From: Geminicoccus sp035556675
Lineage (GTDB): Bacteria; Pseudomonadota; Alphaproteobacteria; Geminicoccales; Geminicoccaceae
Reading direction: 5' to 3'
Assembly: GCF_035556675.1 (NCBI RefSeq)
Contig: NZ_DATMFZ010000076.1
Span: 1 to 64,000 of the forward strand
Length of the DNA: 64,000 bases
Within the stretch, counting starts at the first letter, position 1. The number at the start of each line of letters is the position of its first letter. Below, one piece after another: positions 6,891 through 14,650 of the stretch. The notes beneath the pieces were generated by a model. The model had not been told where the DNA came from and did not search any database. It worked only from the letters and a program-made list of their open reading frames with translations. A program made the translations under genes and the position numbers.

Positions 6891-9605
6891 ATGAGCACTG
6901 CATCCCGCCTCGTCCTGGTCGATGGTTCCGGCTACATCTTCCGGGCGTTCTTCGCGCTGCCGCCGATGACAAGGCCGGACGGCACGCCGGTCAATGCCGT
7001 GTTCGGCTTCGCGTCCATGCTGTTCAAGCTGATGACCGACCGGGCGGAGGACGACCTGCTGGTCGTGTTCGACCATTCGCGGCTGTCGTTCCGCAACGAG
7101 ATGTACGACGCCTACAAGGCGAACCGGGCGGAGCCGCCCCCGGAGCTTCGGCCGCAGTTCTCGCTGGTGCGCGATGCGGCGCGGGCGTTCGGCCTGCCGG
7201 TGGTGGAGCTGGAAGGCTACGAGGCGGACGACCTGATCGCGTCCTATGCCAGGGCGGCCAGGGCGGAAGGGCGAGTGGTCGAGATCGTCAGCTCCGACAA
7301 GGACCTGATGCAGCTGGTCGCCGACGGCGTGTTCATGTTCGACCCGATGAAGAACAAGAACATCGGCCATGACGAGGTGGTCGAGCGGTTCGGTGTGGGC
7401 CCGGAGCGGGTGCGCGACGTGCTGGCGCTGGCGGGCGACACCTCGGACAACGTGCCGGGCGTGCCGGGCATCGGGGTGAAGACGGCGGCACAGCTGATCA
7501 CCGAGTATGGCTCCCTGGAGGAACTGCTGGCGTCCACGGCGAAGATCAAGCAGCCCAAGCGGCGCGAGACGCTGGAAACCAACGCGGACAAGGCACGTCT
7601 GTCCTACGAGCTGGTGGGGCTGAAGCACGACGCGCCGCTGCCGCTGACCTTCGCCGAGATCGGCCGCGCCTCGATCGACCCCGGCACGCTGCTGCCCTTC
7701 CTCCAGGAGAACGGCTTCAAGACGCTGATCTCCCGGGTGGGCCTGCTGGCCGAGGCCGCGGCGGTGCACCAGGAGGTGGCGGTCAAGCGTGAGCTGCGCT
7801 ACCGGGCGATCACCGACTTCACCGAGCTGGACGGGTTCCTGGCGCGGGCGAAGGCCGGCGGCTACCTGGCGATCGACACCGAGACCACCTCGCTCAGCAT
7901 CATGGACGCGACCCTGGTCGGGCTGTCCATGGCGGTGGACGAGGAGGAGGGGGTCTATGTGCCCCTTTGCCACGAGGACGCGTTCGGCCAGCGCTGCGAG
8001 GGGCAGCTCGAGACGGATGCGGTGATCGACCGGCTCCGGCCGATCCTGGAGGATCCATCGATCCTCAAGATCGGGCACAACCTGAAATACGACATGGGTG
8101 TGCTGGCCAAGTACCGGACCACGATCAGCCCTTATGACGACACGCTGCTGATCAGCTACGTGCTGGACGGGGCCCGGCACGGCCATGGCATGGACGAGCT
8201 GGCCAAGCGCCATCTGGACCACGACACGATCAGCTACGATTCGCTGACCGGCACCGGCAAGTCGCGGATCGGCTTCGCCAAGGTCGAGGTCACGAAGGCC
8301 ACCGACTATGCGGCCGAGGACGCGCTGGTCACCTATCGCCTCTGGAAAGTGCTGAAGAAGCGCCTGGTCGAGGAGAGGATGGTCCGGGTCTACGAGGAGC
8401 TGGACCGGCCGCTGCCGGCGGTGGTGGCGCAGATGGAACTGCACGGGGTGGCGGTCGACCGCGATCTGCTGCGGCGGATGTCCGGCGAGTTCGGCCAGCG
8501 CATGGCGGCCTACGAGGCCGAGGCGGCAAAGCTGGTGGGCCACAGCTTCAACATCGGCTCGCCCAAGCAGCTGGGCGAGGTGCTGTTCGACGAGATGGGC
8601 ATTCCCGGCGGCAAGAAGGGCAAGGCCGGGGCCTATGTCACCGATGCGGACGTCCTGGAGCAGCTGGCCGAGCAGGGCCACGAGCTGCCGAAGGTGGTGC
8701 TGCAGTGGCGCCAGCTGCAGAAGCTGACCCGCACCTATACCGATGCGCTGATCGAGCAGATCAGCCCGGTCGATGGGCGGGTGCACACCTCCTACATGCT
8801 GGCGTCCACCTCGACCGGGCGGCTCAGCTCGACCGAGCCCAACCTGCAGAACATCCCGATCCGCACCGAGGAAGGGCGGCGGATCCGGGAGGCGTTCATC
8901 GCGGAGCCTGGCCACGTGCTGATGTCGGCCGACTATTCGCAGGTCGAGCTGCGCATCCTGGCGCACATGGCGGAGCTGGCGACGCTGAAGGAGGCGTTCG
9001 CCAACGGCATCGACATCCACCGGCTAACCGCAGCGCAGATGTTCGGCCTGCCGGTGGAGGAGGTGAGCGGCGACCTGCGCCGCAGCGCCAAGACCATCAA
9101 TTACGGCATCGTGTACGGGATCGGCGCGTTCGGCCTGGCGCAGCGCCTGGGCATCCCGCACGCCCAAGCCAAGGACTATATCGAGCGCTATTTCGAGCAG
9201 TATCCGGGCATCCGCGAATACATGGACCAGACCAAGGCGGAGGCGCGCGAGAAGGGCTATGTGCTGACCGTAGACGGGCGGCGCTGCTGGGTGCCGGAGA
9301 TCCTGTCCAAGCTGCCCTCCCGCCGGGCCTATGCCGAGCGCGCCGCGATCAACGCGCCGATCCAGGGGACGGCCGCCGACATCATGAAGCGGGCGATGCT
9401 GCGGCTGGCCAGACGGCTCGCCGATGAGCGGGCGGGCGCGCGCCTCCTGCTCCAGGTCCATGACGAGTTGCTGCTGGAGGTGCCGCAGAGCGAGGTCGAG
9501 CCGACAGCGGCGCTGGTGCGGGCGGCGATGGAGGGGGCGGCGTCGTTGAGCGTGCCGCTGGAGGTGGAGGTCGGCACCGGGCACAGCTGGGGGGCGGCGC
9601 ACTAG
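6891..9605 (+). CDS. polA: DNA polymerase I
   Basis: 904 residues. The 5'-nuclease domain (1-~290) starts LVLVDGSGYIFRAFFALPP. The 3'-5' proofreading exonuclease (~320-515) has an intact DTET motif at Asp329, IGHNLKYD and DYAAEDAL, so proofreading should be active, unlike in polymerases that have lost these residues. The polymerase domain (~530-904) has motif A SADYSQVELRILAHMA, motif B RRSAKTINYGIVYG and motif C QVHDELLLEVP (His857-Asp858). An open frame extends upstream to 6783, but the family start MSTASRLVLVDG at 6891 is chosen. It acts in Okazaki-fragment maturation and excision repair. Confidence 0.97.
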   Translation: MSTASRLVLVDGSGYIFRAFFALPPMTRPDGTPVNAVFGFASMLFKLMTDRAEDDLLVVFDHSRLSFRNEMYDAYKANRAEPPPELRPQFSLVRDAARAFGLPVVELEGYEADDLIASYARAARAEGRVVEIVSSDKDLMQLVADGVFMFDPMKNKNIGHDEVVERFGVGPERVRDVLALAGDTSDNVPGVPGIGVKTAAQLITEYGSLEELLASTAKIKQPKRRETLETNADKARLSYELVGLKHDAPLPLTFAEIGRASIDPGTLLPFLQENGFKTLISRVGLLAEAAAVHQEVAVKRELRYRAITDFTELDGFLARAKAGGYLAIDTETTSLSIMDATLVGLSMAVDEEEGVYVPLCHEDAFGQRCEGQLETDAVIDRLRPILEDPSILKIGHNLKYDMGVLAKYRTTISPYDDTLLISYVLDGARHGHGMDELAKRHLDHDTISYDSLTGTGKSRIGFAKVEVTKATDYAAEDALVTYRLWKVLKKRLVEERMVRVYEELDRPLPAVVAQMELHGVAVDRDLLRRMSGEFGQRMAAYEAEAAKLVGHSFNIGSPKQLGEVLFDEMGIPGGKKGKAGAYVTDADVLEQLAEQGHELPKVVLQWRQLQKLTRTYTDALIEQISPVDGRVHTSYMLASTSTGRLSSTEPNLQNIPIRTEEGRRIREAFIAEPGHVLMSADYSQVELRILAHMAELATLKEAFANGIDIHRLTAAQMFGLPVEEVSGDLRRSAKTINYGIVYGIGAFGLAQRLGIPHAQAKDYIERYFEQYPGIREYMDQTKAEAREKGYVLTVDGRRCWVPEILSKLPSRRAYAERAAINAPIQGTAADIMKRAMLRLARRLADERAGARLLLQVHDELLLEVPQSEVEPTAALVRAAMEGAASLSVPLEVEVGTGHSWGAAH

Positions 9606-9711
9606 ACGGGCGTGACTGCCACCGGCTGCAGGCTTTGGCGCTCGCCGCAGGTTCTGCGGAGCTAGTGCCCGTCACTCCGCCGAACCCTGTCCAGCCGTGC
9701 GCCGGACAAGC

Positions 9712-10281
9712 TCACCTTGCGCCGACTTCGAATGCCGGGGTCCCCTTGGTCGTCTTTACGGTCCACGAGCCGCTCTGCCGGAATGAGCTTGCCGATGCGT
9801 AGGTGTCTTCCATGAACTGGAAGTAGACCATCTTGCCGTCACGGACCTTGGCGTGGATCGAGAAGGGCGAGGTGAAGACATGGCCTACTTCGACCGAGCG
9901 ATAGGTGAACTTGCCGAAAATGGCGACATCCTCGGCTGAAGCCAGCTTGTCGGTGATCGTGAAGTCCTCGATCTGCCAATATTCTGCGACCCGAAGGAAG
10001 GTGCTGCTGTACGCGCCAGGGCCCGTGGCAGTCCCCGCCCACGGCTCGATCTTCTTCAGTTCGGGGTTGTCGAAGTTCAGCGATACGTAAACGGCGTCGG
10101 GCGCTACGAGGCGGGCGGCCGCAGCTTCGACCTTGTCCGGGGCCGTGTTGGCCAGGAAATCCATGACGACGGCCAGGGACGCGGCGGACTGATCCGGCGA
10201 ACTCGTTGCCTGCGCTGCGGCAGGCGGGCCCATCGCAAGTGCAGCTGCGAGAACTGCCTTGGGAAGATCGAGAACCGTCAT
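9712..10281 (-). CDS. Exported NTF2/SnoaL-like protein
   Basis: 189 residues. An N-terminal signal peptide (DLPKAVLAAALAMGPPAAAQA) is followed by a ~155-residue domain with the helix-and-sheet pattern of the NTF2-like/SnoaL superfamily (SLAVVMDFLANTAPDKVEAA, then APDAVYVSLNF, then GPGAYSSTFLRVAEYW). These domains bind or turn over small hydrophobic molecules. It lies 66 bases after the isochorismatase-fold gene on the same strand, and the two probably share a transcript under the divergent LysR regulator. AAGGAAC precedes the ATG at 10281. Enzymatic role unknown. Confidence 0.75.
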   Translation of the reverse strand: MTVLDLPKAVLAAALAMGPPAAAQATSSPDQSAASLAVVMDFLANTAPDKVEAAAARLVAPDAVYVSLNFDNPELKKIEPWAGTATGPGAYSSTFLRVAEYWQIEDFTITDKLASAEDVAIFGKFTYRSVEVGHVFTSPFSIHAKVRDGKMVYFQFMEDTYASASSFRQSGSWTVKTTKGTPAFEVGAR

Positions 10282-10347
10282 GTGCTTGTTCCTTGCGCTG
10301 TTCAGGTTTCTGTCTGCGGCGGTTCGGGACGGCGGGATCGTCCGGCC

Positions 10348-10992
10348 TCAGCCCTTGGCCGCTTTCTCGGCTGCCTTCTCGGGATTGAACCCGTCGAAAC
10401 TGTCGAAGACGCCCATGAAGCCGGGCACCGTCGCCTCACGCGCCCAGTCGCGCTGAAGCTCGCAATACATCTGCACACGGCTGATGAGCCTCCCGCCAGC
10501 CTGCTCGATGCGACGCAGCGCCGCCTCGTGCGCGGCCAGCGAGGTGCCGCCCACCGCATCGACCGGCACATAGACCTCATAGCCTTCCTGGATTGCGTCG
10601 AGTGCCGGGAAGGTCAGGCACGCCTCGGTCCAGAGGGCGGTCATGATGAGCTTGCGCCGGCCGATCGCCTTGACCGCCTGCTTGAAGCCGGTGTCCTCCC
10701 AGCTGTTGATCGACGTGCGGTCGTAGGTCGGCAGGTGGCCGAGCACGTCCTGCAGTTCCTGGATCGGTGGCTTGTTGCGGCCGGTCGCGACATTGACGGT
10801 CGAGTGGACGATCGGAAGATTGTAGTTCACCGCCGCCTTCGCGGTGCTCACGATGTTGAACACCAGCTCTTCGCGGGGCATCGAGCGGATCGAGGAGACC
10901 TGGATCGGCTGATAGTCGATGATGATGAAAAGCGAATTCTCTGGCGTGAGCAGATGGTCGGTCTGCACGTTGCGGATCGTTTCACTGGCCAT
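10348..10992 (-). CDS. Isochorismatase-fold cysteine hydrolase (YcaC-like)
   Basis: 214 residues. The fold is indicated by SLFIIIDYQPIQVSSIRS (catalytic Asp), a Lys-containing middle strand (GRRKLIMTALWTEACLTFP) with the nucleophilic Cys in TEACLTFPALDA, and AVGGTSLAAHEAALRRIEQAG. This is the YcaC/nicotinamidase-like branch of hydrolases, not the isochorismatase of siderophore synthesis. The start at 10992 is chosen because GGAGG lies 6 bases upstream and similarity begins at MASETIRN; the frame is open to 11130. It is divergent from a LysR-type gene, which suggests inducible control. The substrate is unknown. Confidence 0.85.
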   Translation of the reverse strand: MASETIRNVQTDHLLTPENSLFIIIDYQPIQVSSIRSMPREELVFNIVSTAKAAVNYNLPIVHSTVNVATGRNKPPIQELQDVLGHLPTYDRTSINSWEDTGFKQAVKAIGRRKLIMTALWTEACLTFPALDAIQEGYEVYVPVDAVGGTSLAAHEAALRRIEQAGGRLISRVQMYCELQRDWAREATVPGFMGVFDSFDGFNPEKAAEKAAKG

Positions 10993-11133
10993 TGGTAGGC
11001 CTCCTGCCGTGATGGGACATATTGCGCTGGAGGCGGTCCGCAGCCTCGACCAGACGGGCGGGCGAGCGCGTGCCATCCTCGGGAAACTGGAAGCCGACCT
11101 TGTCCGGTCCGGCCCTTGTCGGGGTCGCAACCC

Positions 11134-11171
11134 ATCGTGATTGCGTGGGCCAGAGATAAAAGCGCAACGAT
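11134..11171. promoter_or_regulatory. Candidate LysR operator (interrupted inverted repeat)
   Basis: TTGCG at 11141-11145 and CGCAA at 11163-11167 face each other across 17 bases, and each is flanked by ATCGT/CGAT halves (11134 and 11168). It lies between the divergent hydrolase and lysR starts, about 50 bases before lysR, where LysR proteins usually bind. The spacing is longer than the common T-N11-A core, so this is tentative. Confidence 0.3.
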
Positions 11172-11219
11172 GATGTAGAAAGCTTGCCCGGTACGACGCA
11201 GCGTCCTACCGTCAGGACG

Positions 11220-12155
11220 ATGCGGGACCTCAACGATCTCTACTACTTCGCGGCCGTGGTCGATCACGGCGGCTTCTCAGCGGCCGGGCGCGCGCTCGGC
11301 ATCCAGAAATCGCGGCTGAGCCGCCGGGTCCTGCTCCTCGAAGAGCGCCTCGGCGTTCGCCTCCTCAACCGGTCGTCGCGCCGCTTCTCGGTGACCGAGA
11401 TCGGGCGTGACTTCTACGAGCGCTGCGTCGCGATGATCGTCGAAGCAGAGGCGGCCGAACAGATCGCCGCGGCGATCCAGGTGGAGCCGCGGGGCCTGGT
11501 GCGGATGAGCTGTCCGACCGGGCTCCTGTCCTTTCAGTTCGGCGAGCTGATCGCCCGCTTCATGATGCAGAACCCTGCCATCCAGATACAGCTGGAGAGC
11601 ACGAACCGCCGCGTCGATGTGATCGCCGAAGGGCTCGACCTGGCGATTCGCGTGCGGTTTCCGCCGTTGGAGCCGACCGACCTGGTCATGAGGCGACTGG
11701 ACGAGAGCGTCCAGTGCCTCGTTGCGGCGCCTGGCCTGGCCGACCGCACCATCCAGTCGCCCACGGATCTCCGCATGCTGCCGAGCCTGGATCAGCAGTG
11801 GCCGCATCGGGACCATGTCTGGACCCTGCATCACGTTGATGGTCGGGTGGCGACGGTCCCGCACGCACCCCGCCTGGTCACGGACGACCTGTCGGTGCTG
11901 CGGAACGCGGCGATCGCAGGGGCGGGCGTCGTGCAGCTGCCGACCATCTTCGTCTGGGATGATATCCGTGCGACCCGGCTCGTCCACGTACTTCCCGACT
12001 GGCGACCACAGTCGGGAATCGTCCATGCGGTCTTCCCCTCCCGGCGTGGACTGCTTCCGTCCGTGCGGGCGCTGGTCGATTTCATGGTCCGCGAATGCGC
12101 CATCCAGCGGGCCCAGGCTGACCAGGTCGTGCCACCGATACCGACGTCGCCATGA
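11220..12155 (+). CDS. LysR-type transcriptional regulator
   Basis: 311 residues. The winged helix-turn-helix lies at 1-65 (LNDLYYFAAVVDHGGFSAAG, then KSRLSRRVLLLEERLGVRLL). The periplasmic-binding-fold effector domain runs from ~90 to 300 (SCPTGLLSFQFGELIARFM, then RFPPLEPTDLVMRRL). ATG 11220 is chosen because the HTH starts right after it and AGGA lies 5 bases upstream; the frame opens at 11184. Divergent from the isochorismatase-fold hydrolase and SnoaL-like genes, it is their likely regulator. The inducer is unknown. Confidence 0.92.
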   Translation: MRDLNDLYYFAAVVDHGGFSAAGRALGIQKSRLSRRVLLLEERLGVRLLNRSSRRFSVTEIGRDFYERCVAMIVEAEAAEQIAAAIQVEPRGLVRMSCPTGLLSFQFGELIARFMMQNPAIQIQLESTNRRVDVIAEGLDLAIRVRFPPLEPTDLVMRRLDESVQCLVAAPGLADRTIQSPTDLRMLPSLDQQWPHRDHVWTLHHVDGRVATVPHAPRLVTDDLSVLRNAAIAGAGVVQLPTIFVWDDIRATRLVHVLPDWRPQSGIVHAVFPSRRGLLPSVRALVDFMVRECAIQRAQADQVVPPIPTSP

Positions 12156-12243
12156 TCGTTTCACCCAGGAGCTGCGAGGCCGAGAACGAGGCTGCGCCTG
12201 GTTGTGGCGGCTGCTTGCTGGATCGGGGCGAATGATCTACATA

Positions 12244-12257
12244 ATACATTAGTGTAT
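12244..12257. promoter_or_regulatory. Palindrome before the toxin-antitoxin pair (candidate autoregulatory operator)
   Basis: ATACA-TTAG-TGTAT is a perfect 5-base inverted repeat in an AT-rich patch (about 12236-12262), 20 bases before the antitoxin ATG. MazE/AbrB-type antitoxins usually repress their own promoter through such palindromes. Two 6-mers resembling -10 boxes (ATAATA, TATATC) overlap it. Confidence 0.5.
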
Positions 12258-12277
12258 ATCCGTATTGGAGGCGAGCC

Positions 12278-12649
12278 ATGCAGATCGCGCGCTGGGGCAA
12301 CAGCCTGGCCGTCCGGCTGCCTGCCAAGCTGGTCGAGGAAATGGGGCTGAAGGAAGGCGACCAGATCGAGCTGACGAGGGTCGAGGGTGGCCTTGCCGTC
12401 TTCCGGCGTCTCAAGGCTGAGGAGGCATTGGAGCGCCTGATCCGGCTCGCTAAGGAGAAGCCGGCGTTGCCGGAGGACTACCGGTTTCGACCGGGACGAG
12501 GCGAATGCCCGGTAGTTTTGCCGACAGCAATGTCGTGCTCTACGCGCTCACCATCGGCTCGAAGGCGGAGCGGGCCTGGGAGATCCTACGGACCCGCCCG
12601 ACCATCAACGTCCAGGTGCTGCACGTCCTGCGCCTCAAGCAGCGCCTGA
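12278..12649 (+). CDS. MazE/AbrB-type antitoxin, C-terminus altered by a +1 frameshift
   Basis: The first ~70 residues are a SpoVT/AbrB-fold antitoxin: MQIARWGNSLAVRLPAKLV, then EMGLKEGDQIELTRVEGG, then EEALERLIRLAKEKPALPED. Family members normally end FDRDEANAR-stop. Here that ending is encoded in another frame: one extra T in the TTT at 12485-12487 pushes the reading frame past the expected TAG (12513-12515), and it then runs to 12649 through 45 residues of out-of-frame toxin sequence. GGAGG lies 7 bases before the ATG. The DNA-binding half should fold; the toxin-neutralising tail is probably lost. The alternative is a sequencing error at TTT. Confidence 0.75.
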   Translation: MQIARWGNSLAVRLPAKLVEEMGLKEGDQIELTRVEGGLAVFRRLKAEEALERLIRLAKEKPALPEDYRFRPGRGECPVVLPTAMSCSTRSPSARRRSGPGRSYGPARPSTSRCCTSCASSSA

Positions 12650-12888
12650 CCTGGGCCGAGATCGAGGAGCGCATGGGTCTGATCCGCGAGCTCCTGCCCG
12701 AGCGGGACCTGACCGTCCGGGTTCACGATCTTGGCCGCGCCATGGCGGCCCATCATGGGTTCAGGACGTATGATGCGATGATCGTCGCTGCCGCCCTGGA
12801 TGCCGGCTGCGCTACCCTGTGGAGCGAGGACATGCAGGACGGGATGGTGGTTGTCGGGCAGTTGACCATCCGCAATCCGTTCCAGTGA
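12505..12888 (+). CDS. PIN-domain (VapC-like) toxin, probably inactive
   Basis: 127 residues. Starts MPGSFADSNVVLYAL (first catalytic Asp) and keeps YDAMIVAAALDAGCATLW and SEDMQDGMVV (the C-terminal acidic residues). The normal second catalytic acid lies in VQVLNEFANV; here the text is INVQVLHVLRLKQRLTW, which aligns with the family if exactly four residues (NEFA, 12 nt) are deleted, so the catalytic Glu is gone. PIN toxins cleave RNA using three or four acidic residues and Mg2+, so loss of this one should disable it. The ATG overlaps the normal antitoxin stop, a typical coupled pair. Confidence 0.82.
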   Translation: MPGSFADSNVVLYALTIGSKAERAWEILRTRPTINVQVLHVLRLKQRLTWAEIEERMGLIRELLPERDLTVRVHDLGRAMAAHHGFRTYDAMIVAAALDAGCATLWSEDMQDGMVVVGQLTIRNPFQ

Positions 12889-12950
12889 ACGGCTACCGCC
12901 GCTTCAGCCTCGCGCCGTCGTGTCGCGGGAGAAACGGCGACATAACATAG

Positions 12951-12956
12951 TATAAT
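12951..12956 (+). promoter_or_regulatory. Possible -10 box
   Basis: TATAAT, a perfect sigma70 -10 hexamer in an AT-rich stretch (12941-12965) of an otherwise GC-rich region, 65 bases before the PAS/GGDEF-like gene. No good -35 hexamer is seen at the usual distance. Confidence 0.3.
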
Positions 12957-13021
12957 GGTTGAAAATCTCCCCGCATCCTTGGCAATACTCTTTGCCTGAG
13001 CCCGCCGCCGCAGGTGCCGCC

Positions 13022-13801
13022 ATGGCCGAGACGCTGCTGGATGTCGTCGCCGAGAGTTCACCCTTGCCGCTCGCGGTGCTGGATCCGGCGGGGGGCGTGG
13101 TGCTCGCGAACCGGGCGCTGCGGCTGCTGGTGGACGAGGCGGTGCTCCACGGCCGGGTGGCGCTGGAGGAGCGGGACGGGCGCGTGCTGCTGCCGGCCCG
13201 CCATGGTGGTGCGGTGGCGCTAGAGGTGATCGAGCCGGCCGGGGGCGGGGGCAGGCGGGTGCTGCGCGGGGAGACGCGCCGCCCGCCTGCGGGCCTGCGT
13301 GAGGAAGCAGGGGGCTTTCAGTTCGCAGCCGGCGATGACCTGTCGCCGCTGGGGGAGCGGCTCCTGCATGCGGCGCGCAGAGCCGTGGAGCAGGACCGGG
13401 CGGTGGCGCTGCTGCTGCTGGAGCCGCTGGGCGTCGGGCTTCTGGCGGCCGCGTTCGGCCTTGCCGCGGCCGATGCCGTGCTCGCCAGGCTGGATGAGCG
13501 GCTGCGTGCCAGCCTGCGCACCGTCGACCATCTCCTACCGCAGGAGGACGGGCTGCGTGCGGTGGTGGCGGTGGTGAGCGGGGCCGAGGGGGCGCAGACG
13601 CTGGCGGCCCGGCTGTCGGCCGTGCTGGCGCAGCCGCTAGAGATGGCAGGTGCCGAGCGCTGGCTCGGCGTGCGCATCGGCTTGGCGCATGCCCGGGTAC
13701 CCGACCTCACTGCAATGCTGCCGGCGGCGCGCGCGGCGCTGGCGCAGGCAACATCGGCCGACGAACGTTTCATTTCCCTGGCGAGCCGGGCCCTGTCGTA
13801 A
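13022..13801 (+). CDS. PAS domain plus degenerate GGDEF-fold protein
   Basis: 259 residues. Residues ~1-85 look like a PAS sensor (AESSPLPLAVLDPAGGVVLA and NRALRLLVDEA). Residues ~125-255 follow the outline of a diguanylate cyclase: LLLLEPLGVGLLAAAFG, then ADAVLARLDERLRASLR, then LGVRIGLAHARVPDLTAM and a closing AARAALAQA. The catalytic signature GGDEF is replaced by LLPQEDGL, and the upstream metal-binding Asp of the family (normally LDLDRFK) is also missing. It therefore should not make cyclic di-GMP; it may be a structural or sensory relic. ATG 13022 is preferred; the frame is also open from a TTG at 12959. The assignment is by pattern and is tentative. Confidence 0.6.
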   Translation: MAETLLDVVAESSPLPLAVLDPAGGVVLANRALRLLVDEAVLHGRVALEERDGRVLLPARHGGAVALEVIEPAGGGGRRVLRGETRRPPAGLREEAGGFQFAAGDDLSPLGERLLHAARRAVEQDRAVALLLLEPLGVGLLAAAFGLAAADAVLARLDERLRASLRTVDHLLPQEDGLRAVVAVVSGAEGAQTLAARLSAVLAQPLEMAGAERWLGVRIGLAHARVPDLTAMLPAARAALAQATSADERFISLASRALS

Positions 13802-13852
13802 GCACTGCCGGGCCGGCTTGTCGCCCCTTCAGCCCTGGGATACCTGTGCAGC

Positions 13853-14650
13853 ATGAATGACCGGGTTCTGCTTCCCCTGATCGGCGTCACCGCCTGCCTG
13901 CGCGAGAGCGAGGACGGGCTCGGCAGCCATCAGGTCGGCGCCAAGTACACGAATGCGGTGGCCCAGGCCTGCCAGGCGATGCCGGTCGTGATCCCGGCGA
14001 TCGGCCATGCCGCGGACGCCGACCTGCTGGTGGAGCGGCTGGACGGGCTGCTGCTCACCGGCAGCCCGAGCAATGTCGGGCCGGAGCATTATGCCGGGCC
14101 GCCGCCGCGCGAGGGCAACATCGCCGATGCCGCGCGTGACGCCACCACCCTGCCGCTGATCCGCCGGGCGATCGAGGCGGGCCTGCCGATCTTCGCGATC
14201 TGCCGGGGCTTCCAGGAGCTGAACGTGGCGCTGGGCGGCACGCTGCACCAGCACCTGCACGAGGTCGAGGGCCGCTTCGACCACCGCTCGCTAAAAGACC
14301 GGCCGCCGGCCATGCGCTACGACCCGCGCCACGAGATCCGGCTGACCCCGGGCGGCCTGCTCCAGCGGATCCTGGACGGTGCGGAGACGACCAGTGTGAA
14401 CACGCTGCACGGCCAGGGTCTGGACCGGGTGGCGGCACGCCTGCGGGTCGAGGCGGTCGCCCCGGACGGCACGCCGGAGGCGGCGACCGTGCCGGACGCG
14501 CCGGGCTTCGTGCTGGGCGTGCAGTGGCATCCGGAATGGCGGGCGATGGAGAATCCGGACAGCGTCAGAATGTTCCGGGCGTTCGGGGATGCCTGCCGTG
14601 CCCGGGCGCAAACCAGGGTGCAGCATGGTCGATATCGCCGCGTGGCTTGA
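13853..14650 (+). CDS. puuD: Class I glutamine amidotransferase-like gamma-glutamyl hydrolase (PuuD/peptidase C26 family)
   Basis: 265 residues. The nucleophilic Cys lies in FAICRGFQELNVALGG, with GLLLTGSPSNVGPEHY upstream, and His-Glu of the triad in GVQWHPEW near residue 225. PuuD cleaves gamma-glutamyl-GABA to glutamate and GABA in putrescine breakdown. The next gene, a PuuA-type synthetase, overlaps its 3' end by 26 nt, so the two are translationally coupled and the putrescine role is well supported, though related enzymes act on other gamma-glutamyl amines. No puuB or puuC is nearby. Confidence 0.88.
   Translation: MNDRVLLPLIGVTACLRESEDGLGSHQVGAKYTNAVAQACQAMPVVIPAIGHAADADLLVERLDGLLLTGSPSNVGPEHYAGPPPREGNIADAARDATTLPLIRRAIEAGLPIFAICRGFQELNVALGGTLHQHLHEVEGRFDHRSLKDRPPAMRYDPRHEIRLTPGGLLQRILDGAETTSVNTLHGQGLDRVAARLRVEAVAPDGTPEAATVPDAPGFVLGVQWHPEWRAMENPDSVRMFRAFGDACRARAQTRVQHGRYRRVA

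Noticed and set aside
6876..9020. 714-residue open frame antisense to polA
   Set aside because: A GC-content artefact; polA is fully supported by motifs.
9645..9659. CCGCA-GGTTC-TGCGG hairpin after polA
   Set aside because: Only a 5-bp stem with no T run, so weak as a terminator.
10348..10992. Isochorismatase-fold gene considered as the missing EntB of the siderophore pathway
   Set aside because: It resembles the YcaC-like branch, has no aryl carrier domain, lies 25 kb away and is paired with LysR and SnoaL genes.
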